From: Neobacillus novalis NBRC 102450
GTDB taxonomy: Bacteria; Bacillota; Bacilli; Bacillales; Cytobacillaceae
Assembly (NCBI RefSeq): GCF_001591805.1
Contig: NZ_BCVP01000007.1
Span: 1-64,000, forward strand
DNA length: 64,000 nucleotides
Reading direction: 5' to 3'
Shown: piece after piece, positions 56,010-63,379 of the stretch
Numbering within the stretch: the first letter of the stretch is position 1
Layout of the letters: every line of letters starts with the position of its first letter
Made by a program: the position numbers and the translations under genes
The notes under the pieces: model-generated
What the model saw: only the letters and a program-made list of their open reading frames with translations
Database searches by the model: none
What the model was told of the DNA's origin: nothing

Positions 56010-57062
56010 TTAAAAACTACCTGTGTTGACTTTTTCTGGACGAGTTACCGGTTCGGACAGTTTTTTACCTTTATCATTTTTAATATCTGCTTTACCATCA
56101 ACTTGGACGGCGACTTTTTCCACCCCATTTTGCTCAGTCAATGACAGTACAAGGGCATCCAATAGGGATTGGGAAATTTCTTTATCCTCCAAGCCGCCAA
56201 AGATATTCTTATTGAAGTTCAAGGTAACCGTGCCATCCGCATATTTCGGAGCCTCTAATAGCTTCACGTCAGACATAAATTCCGACACTAGGGGGGATTT
56301 TCCGCTCGGGCCTTTGATTAATTGATTAACAACCGCCACAAAGTTATCCTTTTCATTATTGTTTACACGGCGAGTAACCGGCACGAAGTAATAGGAGTTC
56401 TCTTCGCCGCCAACATAATAGACGGTCAACGGTTTTGTATTGGTAATATCAACCACATCGGTTGTATCCAAATTAATTCCGGTGGCCCTTGAGAGATGTT
56501 CACTGATAGGGGTTCCGTTGACTGGCATTTCAGTCAGTTCATGGCCATTCATTTTAAGCTTGACTGAATGAATATTATTAAATTGTGTCAGCGTCCAGGT
56601 GATCGATTGCAGGATTTTCATCTCATCTTCAGGCTGGTAGTTCTTAAATTCCTTCGAGAAGTCAACGGTAGCGACACCATCTTTACTTATATTAACAGTA
56701 GGTACTGTGTCCTCAGGCAGGACGGCTCGAAAATGATTCGGGAGCATGTTGCTGACGGCGCCGTTGGCTACTAAATATTCAAGCGCCTGTTTGGCGACTG
56801 AAGTGGTTTTCGGCAGATTCAAAGTTTGCGGTACAACATAGCCGTATTTATCAATAAGATAGAGTTCTGTTTTTACCGTGTTTTCAACCTGACCTTTTTC
56901 TTTTGCTGCCGTTTCCTTACTAGCTTTTTTATCTCCGACAGCCACGGTTTTTGGCGGATCAATTTTCTTCTTTGTTTCCCCGCCAAACAAGCCGCAGCCA
57001 GAAAGCATCACGGTTGAAGAAAGCACAGTCACACCCAGGATCTTTGCTTTATTTTTCGACAC
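56010..57062 (-). CDS. gerM: Germination/sporulation lipoprotein GerM
   Basis: Forespore-mother-cell channel-associated lipoprotein required for sporulation in B. subtilis. The 350-aa protein has a lipobox LSGC (Cys23) and two tandem GerMN domains (about 90-185, with ...VSNMLPNHFRAVLPEDT, and about 225-330, with ...FVAVVNQLIKGPSGKSPLVSEF). Order racE-gerM-rph is conserved. It is preceded by a 296-nt gap with a 51-bp tandem repeat. Confidence 0.95.
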   Translation of the reverse strand: MSKNKAKILGVTVLSSTVMLSGCGLFGGETKKKIDPPKTVAVGDKKASKETAAKEKGQVENTVKTELYLIDKYGYVVPQTLNLPKTTSVAKQALEYLVANGAVSNMLPNHFRAVLPEDTVPTVNISKDGVATVDFSKEFKNYQPEDEMKILQSITWTLTQFNNIHSVKLKMNGHELTEMPVNGTPISEHLSRATGINLDTTDVVDITNTKPLTVYYVGGEENSYYFVPVTRRVNNNEKDNFVAVVNQLIKGPSGKSPLVSEFMSDVKLLEAPKYADGTVTLNFNKNIFGGLEDKEISQSLLDALVLSLTEQNGVEKVAVQVDGKADIKNDKGKKLSEPVTRPEKVNTGSF

Positions 57063-57177
57063 ATAAATTCCCCCCCAAGACAGTTTGTACTATCATGTAT
57101 ACGAGCCCGGCGAAAAAATAGACCGCCTTCTGAAAGAAATTTTTTATGTTCTCTCTTCTCGAGGGGGATTGGTGGCA

Positions 57178-57322
57178 CATTTGTGACCGCTGTGGCCTTT
57201 TTTCTTGGCGCACGGGCACAATTATTCTTTTTTGTGACCGTCGAGGCTCTTTTTCCCGGCGCACGGGCACAATTATTCTTTTTTGTGTCCGTCGAGGCCC
57301 TTTTTCTCGTATCACGGGCACA
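57178..57322. repeat. 51-bp tandem repeat in the racE-gerM gap
   Basis: The motif ggcgcacgggcac occurs at 57207 and 57258, and cacgggca again at 57313, with a partial copy from 57178 (tttgtgaccg at 57180 and 57231). The period is exactly 51 bp over nearly three copies. It fills most of the gap between the racE terminator and gerM. Confidence 0.88.
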
Positions 57323-57352
57323 AAAAAAATCCCCTATCATGTTGATAGAGGA
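57322..57352 (-). terminator. Terminator after racE
   Basis: Ten-bp arms 57330-57339 and 57343-57352 with one wobble; eight T residues follow on the minus strand (57322-57329). Confidence 0.9.
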
Positions 57353-57358
57353 GCCACG

Positions 57359-58153
57359 TTATAGTTTAATTTTTTTCACATTATTAATCGGTATTCCGAG
57401 CCACTGTGAAGCGATTTTGGAAAATATTCTTCTGGAACCAGTCGTGTAAAATTCATGCTCCGGCTCTTCTTCACCAGTGTCGAGCAGCCCGTTATATTGA
57501 AGGATGGCACTAATCTCATGCGCCGTCTCATCACCAGAACTAATAACACTAACTTTTTCACCCATTACCTTATTTATAAGCGGCCCGAGTAATGGATAAT
57601 GGGTGCAGCCTAAAATGAGTGTATCTAAATTTTGATTCTTTAGTGGCGTTAAGGCTTCCTCAACAATTCTTTCAGCAATCGGCCCCTCAAATTCGCTGCT
57701 CTCTACTAGAGGAACAAACTTCGGACAGGCATGACTCGTGACAAAAAGCCTGCTATTAAGCGATTTCAAGGCCTTTTCATAGGCGCCGCTTTTGACTGTT
57801 CCTTCCGTGCCGATAATGCCGACCCGATAGTTTTTCGTCCGCTTAACGGCCGCCCGCGCCCCTGGATTAATAACACCAAGAACAGGTATCGTTAGTTCCT
57901 TGCGAATTTCATCAAGAGCAGCCGCCGTTGCCGTGTTACAGGCAATAACCAGCATCTTGATATTCTTTTCTAATAAAAAAGTAGTTAGTTCCCAGGTGAA
58001 GCGTTTTACTTCCTTCGGAGTCCTGGGACCATAAGGACAGCGCGCTGTATCTCCCAAATAGATGATTTTCTCGTTTGGCAGCTGCCGCATCACCTCTTTG
58101 GCAACGGTTAGTCCACCCACACCAGAATCTATCACACCAATCGGTTGTTTCAA
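57359..58153 (-). CDS. racE: Glutamate racemase
   Basis: Supplies D-glutamate for peptidoglycan. The 264-aa protein has the paired catalytic cysteines in [10 protein letters not shown] near 72-81 and [11 protein letters not shown] near 184-194, and the N-terminal [14 protein letters not shown]. It follows ysmB by 14 nt. Confidence 0.96.
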   Translation of the reverse strand: MKQPIGVIDSGVGGLTVAKEVMRQLPNEKIIYLGDTARCPYGPRTPKEVKRFTWELTTFLLEKNIKMLVIACNTATAAALDEIRKELTIPVLGVINPGARAAVKRTKNYRVGIIGTEGTVKSGAYEKALKSLNSRLFVTSHACPKFVPLVESSEFEGPIAERIVEEALTPLKNQNLDTLILGCTHYPLLGPLINKVMGEKVSVISSGDETAHEISAILQYNGLLDTGEEEPEHEFYTTGSRRIFSKIASQWLGIPINNVKKIKL

Positions 58154-58167
58154 ACTTCTCGCCTCAT

Positions 58168-58617
58168 TTATCGCATTTCCTGATGCAGTTTCATCATGCT
58201 GCTTTGTAGAATTTGAATTTCTTCTACTGAGAAATTCACTAATACTTCCTGCAAATACACTCGCCGCTTCTTGATCACTTCATCAATAATCCTATTGCCC
58301 TCTTCAAGCAAATGAATTCGCACCACACGACGATCGCTCAGATCCTTTACCCGCTCAACGAGCAAATTTTTCTCCATCCGGTCAACGAGGTCAGTGGTTG
58401 TACTGCAGGCCAAATACATTTTATTGGAAAGCTCCCCAATGGTCATATCGCCATCCTCAAACAGCCATTGTAAGGCAACAAATTGTGGAGGAGTAATCTT
58501 ATAATTACTTAACATTTCTCTTCCTTTTTGCTTGATGATTCCTGAAATATAGCGCAAATCCTTTTCAATATTTGCGACAATATCTTCATTCACTTGTTGT
58601 GAATTTTCCAGTTTCAT
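58168..58617 (-). CDS. ysmB: MarR-family transcriptional regulator
   Basis: A 149-aa winged-helix protein of MarR type: helix-rich N-terminus, DNA-binding region about 55-95 ([33 protein letters not shown]) including wing DRRVVRIHL near 101-109. It lies directly upstream of racE as in B. subtilis (ysmB). It probably controls its own unit; no operator is identified. Confidence 0.93.
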   Translation of the reverse strand: MKLENSQQVNEDIVANIEKDLRYISGIIKQKGREMLSNYKITPPQFVALQWLFEDGDMTIGELSNKMYLACSTTTDLVDRMEKNLLVERVKDLSDRRVVRIHLLEEGNRIIDEVIKKRRVYLQEVLVNFSVEEIQILQSSMMKLHQEMR

Positions 58618-58784
58618 TTAATATACACTCCTAATTTATGCTGCTCCTCAAGACTTTTTTATAAAAACAAAGCCCTTTTTCCGATTTAAATATCGAATAG
58701 CTTGTACTTATTTTCTACTTTTTTCGCTAAAATTTCAAGGACAACTTGTTGAAAAATCAGCATTCAAAAAAGCCTACAATTTTG

Positions 58785-60623
58785 TTAACTTATTGGCAAA
58801 ATAACCTCAATAATCGTTCCATTCTCATCGCTCCAAAAATGGAACTTTCCATTATGATTTTCAATAATCTGTTTAGAAATCATGATTCCCAAACCAGTGC
58901 CAGCCTCTTTTGTTGTGAAGAACGGCTCGCCAATCCTTTTTATAATTTGCTTGGGGACTCCATTTCCGGTGTCTTTAATATAGATCTTAATCTTATCAAG
59001 ACCATATTGTTTTATCTCAATTGTGATGATACCGCCATGACTCATCGCTTCGATGGCGTTCTTAATGAGATTAATAAATACTTGTTTTAATTGGTTTTTA
59101 TCACATCTAATCAGTAGATCTTCACAATCATTTTCAATTTCAATTTGAATATTATTCATAATTGCCTGTGTATCAATAAGCGTTTTCACATTATCAATTA
59201 CAGTAGTTAGATTCTCTTTTTCAAATTTTAACTCCTGTGGTTTGGCAAGCAGCAATAACTCACTGAGAATAATTTCAATTCTTTCCATTTCCGATTGGAT
59301 AATAGTGAAGTATGTTTTATTATCCACTTGAGCTTCCATTAACTGCAAAAACCCTTTAATCGCGGTAAGTGGATTGCGTACCTCGTGCGCGATGCCTGCT
59401 GCCAGCTGTCCCGCAATCGTTAATTTTTCTGAGTTAAGTAACAGCTGCTGTGTTTTTTTCCTTTCCGTTATATCTCTAAAAATGATATGCCGGGCAGGCT
59501 TATTTTCATAAATGGTAGGCATCCCTTTTACTTCCGCCTCAATAACCGTGCCATCCAAACGGATCAGTTTGTACTCAATAAAATCCATAGCAGCTTCATT
59601 ATTTAAAATTTCAGCCCGCTTTTTTGCTGTATCGCGTAAATCAGGGTGGAGGATATCTAAAAGTTTCTTATCTAAAATATCCTCCTTTTTCGAAGCACCT
59701 AATAATCTCCTGCCCGTTTCATTAATAAATAACATGTCACACCCTTTGGCAATAATCACCGCGTCGGGTGAATTTTCCACTAAATCTCGATACGTGTCTT
59801 CACGTTTTTCGGCCTCTTCTTCGGCTCTTTTTCGTTCTGATATATCCCTAATGACACAAACCACTTCTACTATCAAACGAGTATCTGGGTCAACGATTGG
59901 TTTACAAAGTATTTCCACCCAAATAAAACTTCCGTCCTTTTTATTAATCCGATACGAACCGCTCCCATTTTCTTGGTTAATGAGGGCATTTTTGACGTTC
60001 GCATATGCCCTGTCCCGATCATCGACATGTAGTAGAGATAAGCTATTGCGGTTTAGCAATTCTTCACGAGTATAGCCAAGGATATGTTCGCATGCGGGCG
60101 AGACATAAAGAAGTTCCCCTTGCAAATTCGTGCAGACAATCAAATCAAAGACATCTTCTGTTAATGAACGATGGATTTCCTCCATTTTTCTTAGTTCTTC
60201 TTTTTTTCTTTTTAATAGGGTAATATCCTTTGCTACTCCATAAACCCCGACAATTTGGTCATCCACGCTAATCGGTATATTTGTCAAATTAAGGTCAAGG
60301 GTTTGCCCCGCTTTGTTTGTCATCCTGCAATCGAAATTATGAAATTGACCTAATACTGCTTTGTGAAAATGGTGAAATACTTTATCAAGGCTTTCAACAG
60401 GAATAAGCGATTGGAGTTTCATGTTAACAGCCTCTTGCGTTGAATAGCCTGTTAATTTCTCGTATGCCGGATTAACTTGAACAAAATACCCCTCCAAATC
60501 CATGGAAAAAATCGCATCTTGGTTGCTGTTCAACAATGTTTGAGACCTGTTAACATTTTTCTCAAGATAATTTTTTAAAAGGAGCTTCTTTTCATATTTA
60601 CTTACTTTAATAGAACTGTTCAT
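58785..60623 (-). CDS. Soluble three-PAS sensor histidine kinase (sporulation-kinase-like)
   Basis: A 612-aa cytosolic kinase with no membrane segment. Three PAS domains (about 25-135, 150-263 and 273-387, each ending in a PAC-like DITER/DISER tail) precede the HisKA dimerisation domain with phospho-His H413 (AAGIAHEVRNPLTAIKGFLQLM at 409-430) and an HATPase domain: N-box near 511-527, G1 DTGNGV (551-556), G2 GTGLGI (575-580). The H-box is very close to B. subtilis KinA-type sporulation kinases, and no response regulator gene is adjacent, so it likely feeds the Spo0F phosphorelay. It is an insertion between gerE and ysmB and follows a regulated-looking leader. Confidence 0.9.
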   Translation of the reverse strand: MNSSIKVSKYEKKLLLKNYLEKNVNRSQTLLNSNQDAIFSMDLEGYFVQVNPAYEKLTGYSTQEAVNMKLQSLIPVESLDKVFHHFHKAVLGQFHNFDCRMTNKAGQTLDLNLTNIPISVDDQIVGVYGVAKDITLLKRKKEELRKMEEIHRSLTEDVFDLIVCTNLQGELLYVSPACEHILGYTREELLNRNSLSLLHVDDRDRAYANVKNALINQENGSGSYRINKKDGSFIWVEILCKPIVDPDTRLIVEVVCVIRDISERKRAEEEAEKREDTYRDLVENSPDAVIIAKGCDMLFINETGRRLLGASKKEDILDKKLLDILHPDLRDTAKKRAEILNNEAAMDFIEYKLIRLDGTVIEAEVKGMPTIYENKPARHIIFRDITERKKTQQLLLNSEKLTIAGQLAAGIAHEVRNPLTAIKGFLQLMEAQVDNKTYFTIIQSEMERIEIILSELLLLAKPQELKFEKENLTTVIDNVKTLIDTQAIMNNIQIEIENDCEDLLIRCDKNQLKQVFINLIKNAIEAMSHGGIITIEIKQYGLDKIKIYIKDTGNGVPKQIIKRIGEPFFTTKEAGTGLGIMISKQIIENHNGKFHFWSDENGTIIEVILPIS

Positions 60624-60672
60624 CTCTCTTTACTCAGTTCCTTCCCCTTTAAAATTTTTTCCAACCGTATGT

Positions 60673-60709
60673 AAAAAAGCCAAGATAGGACAACGTCCCA
60701 TCCTGGCTT
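60673..60709 (-). terminator. Leader terminator upstream of the PAS histidine kinase
   Basis: Fifteen-bp arms 60677-60691 and 60695-60709 pair with wobbles around a 3-nt loop; a T-run follows on the minus strand (60673-60678). It lies 50 nt upstream of the kinase start, so it can act as an attenuator. Confidence 0.8.
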
Positions 60710-60817
60710 AAGTTTAGCTCGACCGAATTGTCCAGCTCAATTCCGCCCTATGCTGCTTGTTTTAAGAACAGTATGATGGCACTTTTATCGAGAATACGCA
60801 TTATTTTCTTTTATCCC
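60710..60817 (-). ncRNA. Candidate structured leader RNA (attenuator/riboswitch-like) of the histidine kinase
   Basis: Between a promoter and an intrinsic terminator, the minus strand folds into a three-helix arrangement. P1 pairs CTCGA (60788-60792) with TCGAG (60718-60722). Inside are a stem-loop around CTGTT/AAGCAG (about 60750-60774) and a hairpin GAATTG/CAATTC (60725-60730 with 60738-60743). The 3' strand of P1 abuts the terminator's 5' arm. A 17-codon reading frame (60748-60801, MRILDKSAIILFLKQAA) with no clear ribosome site overlaps it. I do not recognise the RNA class. Confidence 0.5.
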
Positions 60818-60823
60818 AATATT

Positions 60824-60852
60824 ATAGTATCTAATTTTATTAGAATAGTCAA
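60824..60852 (-). promoter_or_regulatory. Promoter of the histidine kinase leader
   Basis: Minus strand: TTGACT (60847-60852), 17-nt spacer, TACTAT (60824-60829); TATAAT at 60821-60826 is an alternative -10 with a 20-nt spacer. Confidence 0.65.
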
Positions 60853-60921
60853 ATATTTACAAGATATTTAGATTTACTAACTTCATAATAAGAATAATTT
60901 TCCCGAAATAAATTTCATTAA

Positions 60922-60952
60922 AATAACCGGCCTCCATAAATGGATGCCGGCC
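60922..60952 (-). terminator. Terminator after gerE
   Basis: A near-perfect stem of ccggcctccat (60928-60938) and atggatgccgg (60941-60951) with a tiny loop; the minus strand continues TTATTTTAA. Confidence 0.75.
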
Positions 60953-60956
60953 ATGT

Positions 60957-61181
60957 CTAAAGTTCTAGCTCTCCCATTCGAAGGAGCTCTACAACTGCTT
61001 GTGAACGCCCCTTGACACCAAGCTTTTGCATGGCATTTGAAATATGGTTCCGAACCGTTTTTTCGCTTATAAATAATTCACCAGCGATTTCCTTCGTTGT
61101 TTTGTCTTGTACTAACAGTTCGAATACTTCTCTTTCTCGTTTGGTGAGTAATGGCTTGTGATTATAATCGTTCTCCTTCAA
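60957..61181 (-). CDS. gerE: Spore germination/coat gene regulator GerE
   Basis: LuxR-type helix-turn-helix regulator of late mother-cell genes, acting with sigma-K. The 74-aa protein ([19 protein letters not shown]...[20 protein letters not shown] region, about 9-65) is nearly identical to B. subtilis GerE. I set the start at TTG 61179-61181 ([12 protein letters not shown]): it has ribosome site AGGAGGG 9 nt upstream and gives exactly 74 aa. A longer reading from 61247 starts inside the sigma-K -10. Confidence 0.97.
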   Translation of the reverse strand: MKENDYNHKPLLTKREREVFELLVQDKTTKEIAGELFISEKTVRNHISNAMQKLGVKGRSQAVVELLRMGELEL

Positions 61182-61246
61182 GTATTGTAACCCTCCTTGC
61201 CTTCGCCAGTAATGAATCGTGGGGTTGGGTATATATTTAGTCACCA

Positions 61247-61255
61247 TATCTTATG
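61247..61255 (-). promoter_or_regulatory. Putative sigma-K -10 element of gerE
   Basis: Minus strand CATAAGATA fits the sigma-K -10 consensus CATANNNTA; a CAC, compatible with the short sigma-K -35, lies 17 nt upstream. gerE is sigma-K-dependent in B. subtilis. Confidence 0.6.
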
Positions 61256-61321
61256 TGAAGGGTACAATTGAAGTGACTATATTTGCTTTGAGGAGAACGA
61301 TTTTATTAAAAAAAATTACGA

Positions 61322-61786
61322 TTATATTCCAACTTTTTTGTGGCTGACAAGCAAATTTCTCATTTCCTTTGTCCACACAACCCCTCTGCCCGTCCGTTTC
61401 GAGATCTGCACCATCGTTCCTCTGCCAACAAACCCGGCAGACCCATCTTCTTTTTTCACCAGATAGTGTAGGTCGACAGACGAATTCCCAACAGATTGTG
61501 CCTTCACATAAATCGTTAGCTTCTCATCGAAAAAGATTTGCTGTAAAAAGTCACATTGAAGATCGGCTACCACGGGAATCGTTTCACTTTCCGGCTTTGT
61601 CCATTCCTGCATTAACCCGATGGCTTGAAAAAATTCAATCCTGGCCGCTTCGAAATAAACAAATGGAACCGTATTATTCATGTGCCCAAACATATCCGTT
61701 TCAGAGAAACGAACCGTGACTGGGATATGAAATTCAAACTCCCGCTCCCATTGATGAAAATCCTCGATGTACGCTGCTTTTCCCAT
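61322..61786 (-). CDS. ysmA: Hotdog-fold acyl-CoA thioesterase-like protein YsmA
   Basis: A 154-aa 4-hydroxybenzoyl-CoA thioesterase-family protein with the hotdog signature RFSETDMFGHMNNTVPFVYFEAARIEFF near 26-53 (Asp in SETD). I set the start at ATG 61784-61786 (MGKAAYIEDFHQWEREF), behind AAAGGAG; an in-frame upstream ATG would add 37 basic residues that are out of family. In B. subtilis ysmA lies between gerE and sdhB. Substrate unknown. Confidence 0.9.
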   Translation of the reverse strand: MGKAAYIEDFHQWEREFEFHIPVTVRFSETDMFGHMNNTVPFVYFEAARIEFFQAIGLMQEWTKPESETIPVVADLQCDFLQQIFFDEKLTIYVKAQSVGNSSVDLHYLVKKEDGSAGFVGRGTMVQISKRTGRGVVWTKEMRNLLVSHKKVGI

Positions 61787-61854
61787 TTTAAAAATCTCCT
61801 TTAAAATGAATGAATATTCATATTTTTTCTTTATTATAGTTTCTTTTACGAAAT

Positions 61855-61886
61855 TAAAAAAGCCCCTAATCATTCTAGGAACTTTT
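61855..61886 (-). terminator. Terminator overlapping the sortase 3' end
   Basis: Eleven-bp arms 61858-61868 and 61876-61886 pair with wobbles; TTTTT follows on the minus strand. It includes the sortase stop codon region. Confidence 0.7.
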
Positions 61887-62456
61887 AAGCTTGGCATAGA
61901 TAATATATCGTTTTGGTGCGTTGCCTACATAGCGAAACGGGTAGCAGGTTGTTACGATTAGTTCTTCCTTTTCATGCTGCAAGGTAATAATAGTGGTGTC
62001 ATCGGACTTAACGATTTTTGTATGCGTAATTTCGTAGGTAAAGTTTCCATATGGCATTTGCATCTTTAGGGAATCGCCAAGTTTCAGCTCGCCTAAGCGA
62101 CGGAATACGGTATCCCGGTGGCCGGACAAGACAATTTGTCCGAGATCGCCTGGAAAATAGGAGCCTTTATAATGGCCTACCCCCTTTTCAAGATCATCCG
62201 GATTTGTGCCCTCGACAATCGCTAATTCTGCTTTGATTTTGGGAATCGTTAACAGGCCGACAGTATCACCCATTTCTGGCGGCGGGCTGTTTTTGTCTCT
62301 TTTTTGCGCCGGTTCCCCAGACTGCCCCGTGATGATTTCCTTTGCTTTCTCAAGAGATGCCTTTGTTTGTATTTTTACATCTACCATTTGCCAGATTCCA
62401 ATTCCTAAAAAAATCAGACCCGTTAGAATAATAATCAATGGAAGCTTTGATTTCAC
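61875..62456 (-). CDS. Class D sortase
   Basis: Membrane-anchored transpeptidase of 193 aa. An N-terminal helix (about 5-24) is followed by the sortase beta-barrel. Catalytic residues are H113 (LSGHRDTVF), C171 (VTTCYPF) and R183 (NAPKRY), in the order and spacing of class D. No LPxTG-type substrate is encoded in this window, so its client lies elsewhere. It is an extra gene between ysmA and sdhB compared with B. subtilis. Confidence 0.92.
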   Translation of the reverse strand: MKSKLPLIIILTGLIFLGIGIWQMVDVKIQTKASLEKAKEIITGQSGEPAQKRDKNSPPPEMGDTVGLLTIPKIKAELAIVEGTNPDDLEKGVGHYKGSYFPGDLGQIVLSGHRDTVFRRLGELKLGDSLKMQMPYGNFTYEITHTKIVKSDDTTIITLQHEKEELIVTTCYPFRYVGNAPKRYIIYAKLKSS

Positions 62457-62549
62457 TTTTATATACCTTCCTTTTCAATAGGGCATTGTTAGTTACAAGT
62501 ATAGCAAAATGTTTTGGAAAGAACCATTTAGTATTCTCGCTAGGTAAAC

Positions 62550-62587
62550 AACAAAAAACCTTCTTTTCCAATAAGAAAAGAAGGTTT
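62550..62587 (-). terminator. Terminator after sdhB
   Basis: Perfect 13-bp arms 62556-62568 and 62575-62587; the minus-strand transcript ends in TTTTTTG. Confidence 0.9.
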
Positions 62588-62596
62588 GAAAAAATA

Positions 62597-63358
62597 TTAG
62601 GCGTGATCACTGCCGAAAAAGTTTCTAAATGCTTGCATTGTAGCCTCGCGGTTAACTGCCGCGATTGAAGTCGTGATCGGAATTCCTTTCGGACATGCTT
62701 GCACGCAGTTTTGCGAGTTACCACAGCCCTGCATTCCGCCGTCCTCCATAAAGGCGTTTAAACGCTCCGCTTTATTCATTTCACCGGTTGGGTGGGCATT
62801 GAATAAGCGAACTTGGTTAAATACAGCTGGTCCCATGAAGTTGGTTTTGCTGTTTACATTTGGACATGCTTCTAAACAAACACCGCATGTCATACATTTA
62901 GAAAGCTCATATGCCCATTGACGTTTTTTCTCAGGCATCCGCGGCCCAGGTCCTAGATCATAGGTTCCGTCAATTGGAATCCATGCTTTCACTTTTTTCA
63001 AGGAATCAAACATTCTGCTCCGGTCAACCTGAAGGTCACGGACGACAGGGAATGTTCTCATTGGCTCTAAGCGAATCGGCTGCGTTAATTGATCCACAAG
63101 TGCTGAACAAGATTGACGCGGCTTGCCGTTGATCACCATTGAACAGGCGCCGCAAACCTCTTCAAGACAGTTCATATCCCAAGTGATTGGGGTAGTAGCT
63201 TGTCCCTTTGCATTGACAGGGTTTTTACGAATTTCCATTAATGCCGAAATCACGTTCATATTCGGACGATAAGGAATTTCAAATTCTTCCTCATATGCAT
63301 CAGAATTTTCGCTATCCTGACGCATAATTGTAAATTTCACCGTTTTATTTTCTGCCAT
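62597..63358 (-). CDS. sdhB: Succinate dehydrogenase iron-sulfur subunit
   Basis: Carries electrons from SdhA to the membrane quinone site. The 253-aa protein has the [2Fe-2S] ligands in CLEEVCGACSMVINGKPRQSC-like order near 64-84 (here listed by positions, four Cys), and the [4Fe-4S]/[3Fe-4S] sets in CMTCGVCLEACP near 156-167 and CGNSQNCVQACPKG near 211-224. It follows sdhA by 21 nt. Confidence 0.97.
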   Translation of the reverse strand: MAENKTVKFTIMRQDSENSDAYEEEFEIPYRPNMNVISALMEIRKNPVNAKGQATTPITWDMNCLEEVCGACSMVINGKPRQSCSALVDQLTQPIRLEPMRTFPVVRDLQVDRSRMFDSLKKVKAWIPIDGTYDLGPGPRMPEKKRQWAYELSKCMTCGVCLEACPNVNSKTNFMGPAVFNQVRLFNAHPTGEMNKAERLNAFMEDGGMQGCGNSQNCVQACPKGIPITTSIAAVNREATMQAFRNFFGSDHA

Positions 63359-63379
63359 TCTTTCCTACTCCCCTTTCTA

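Noticed and set aside
57029-57340. Two overlapping basic frames across the 51-bp repeat
   Set aside because: They are products of the repeat period, with no ribosome site and one overlapping the gerM start.
60710-60817. Identification of the kinase leader as a c-di-GMP riboswitch
   Set aside because: It lacks the GGCAAACC and GACGCAAAGCC elements of class I and the class II core; the three-helix form alone is not enough.
62350-62724. 124-codon minus-strand frame between sortase and sdhB
   Set aside because: It overlaps both genes and the sdhB terminator in another frame.
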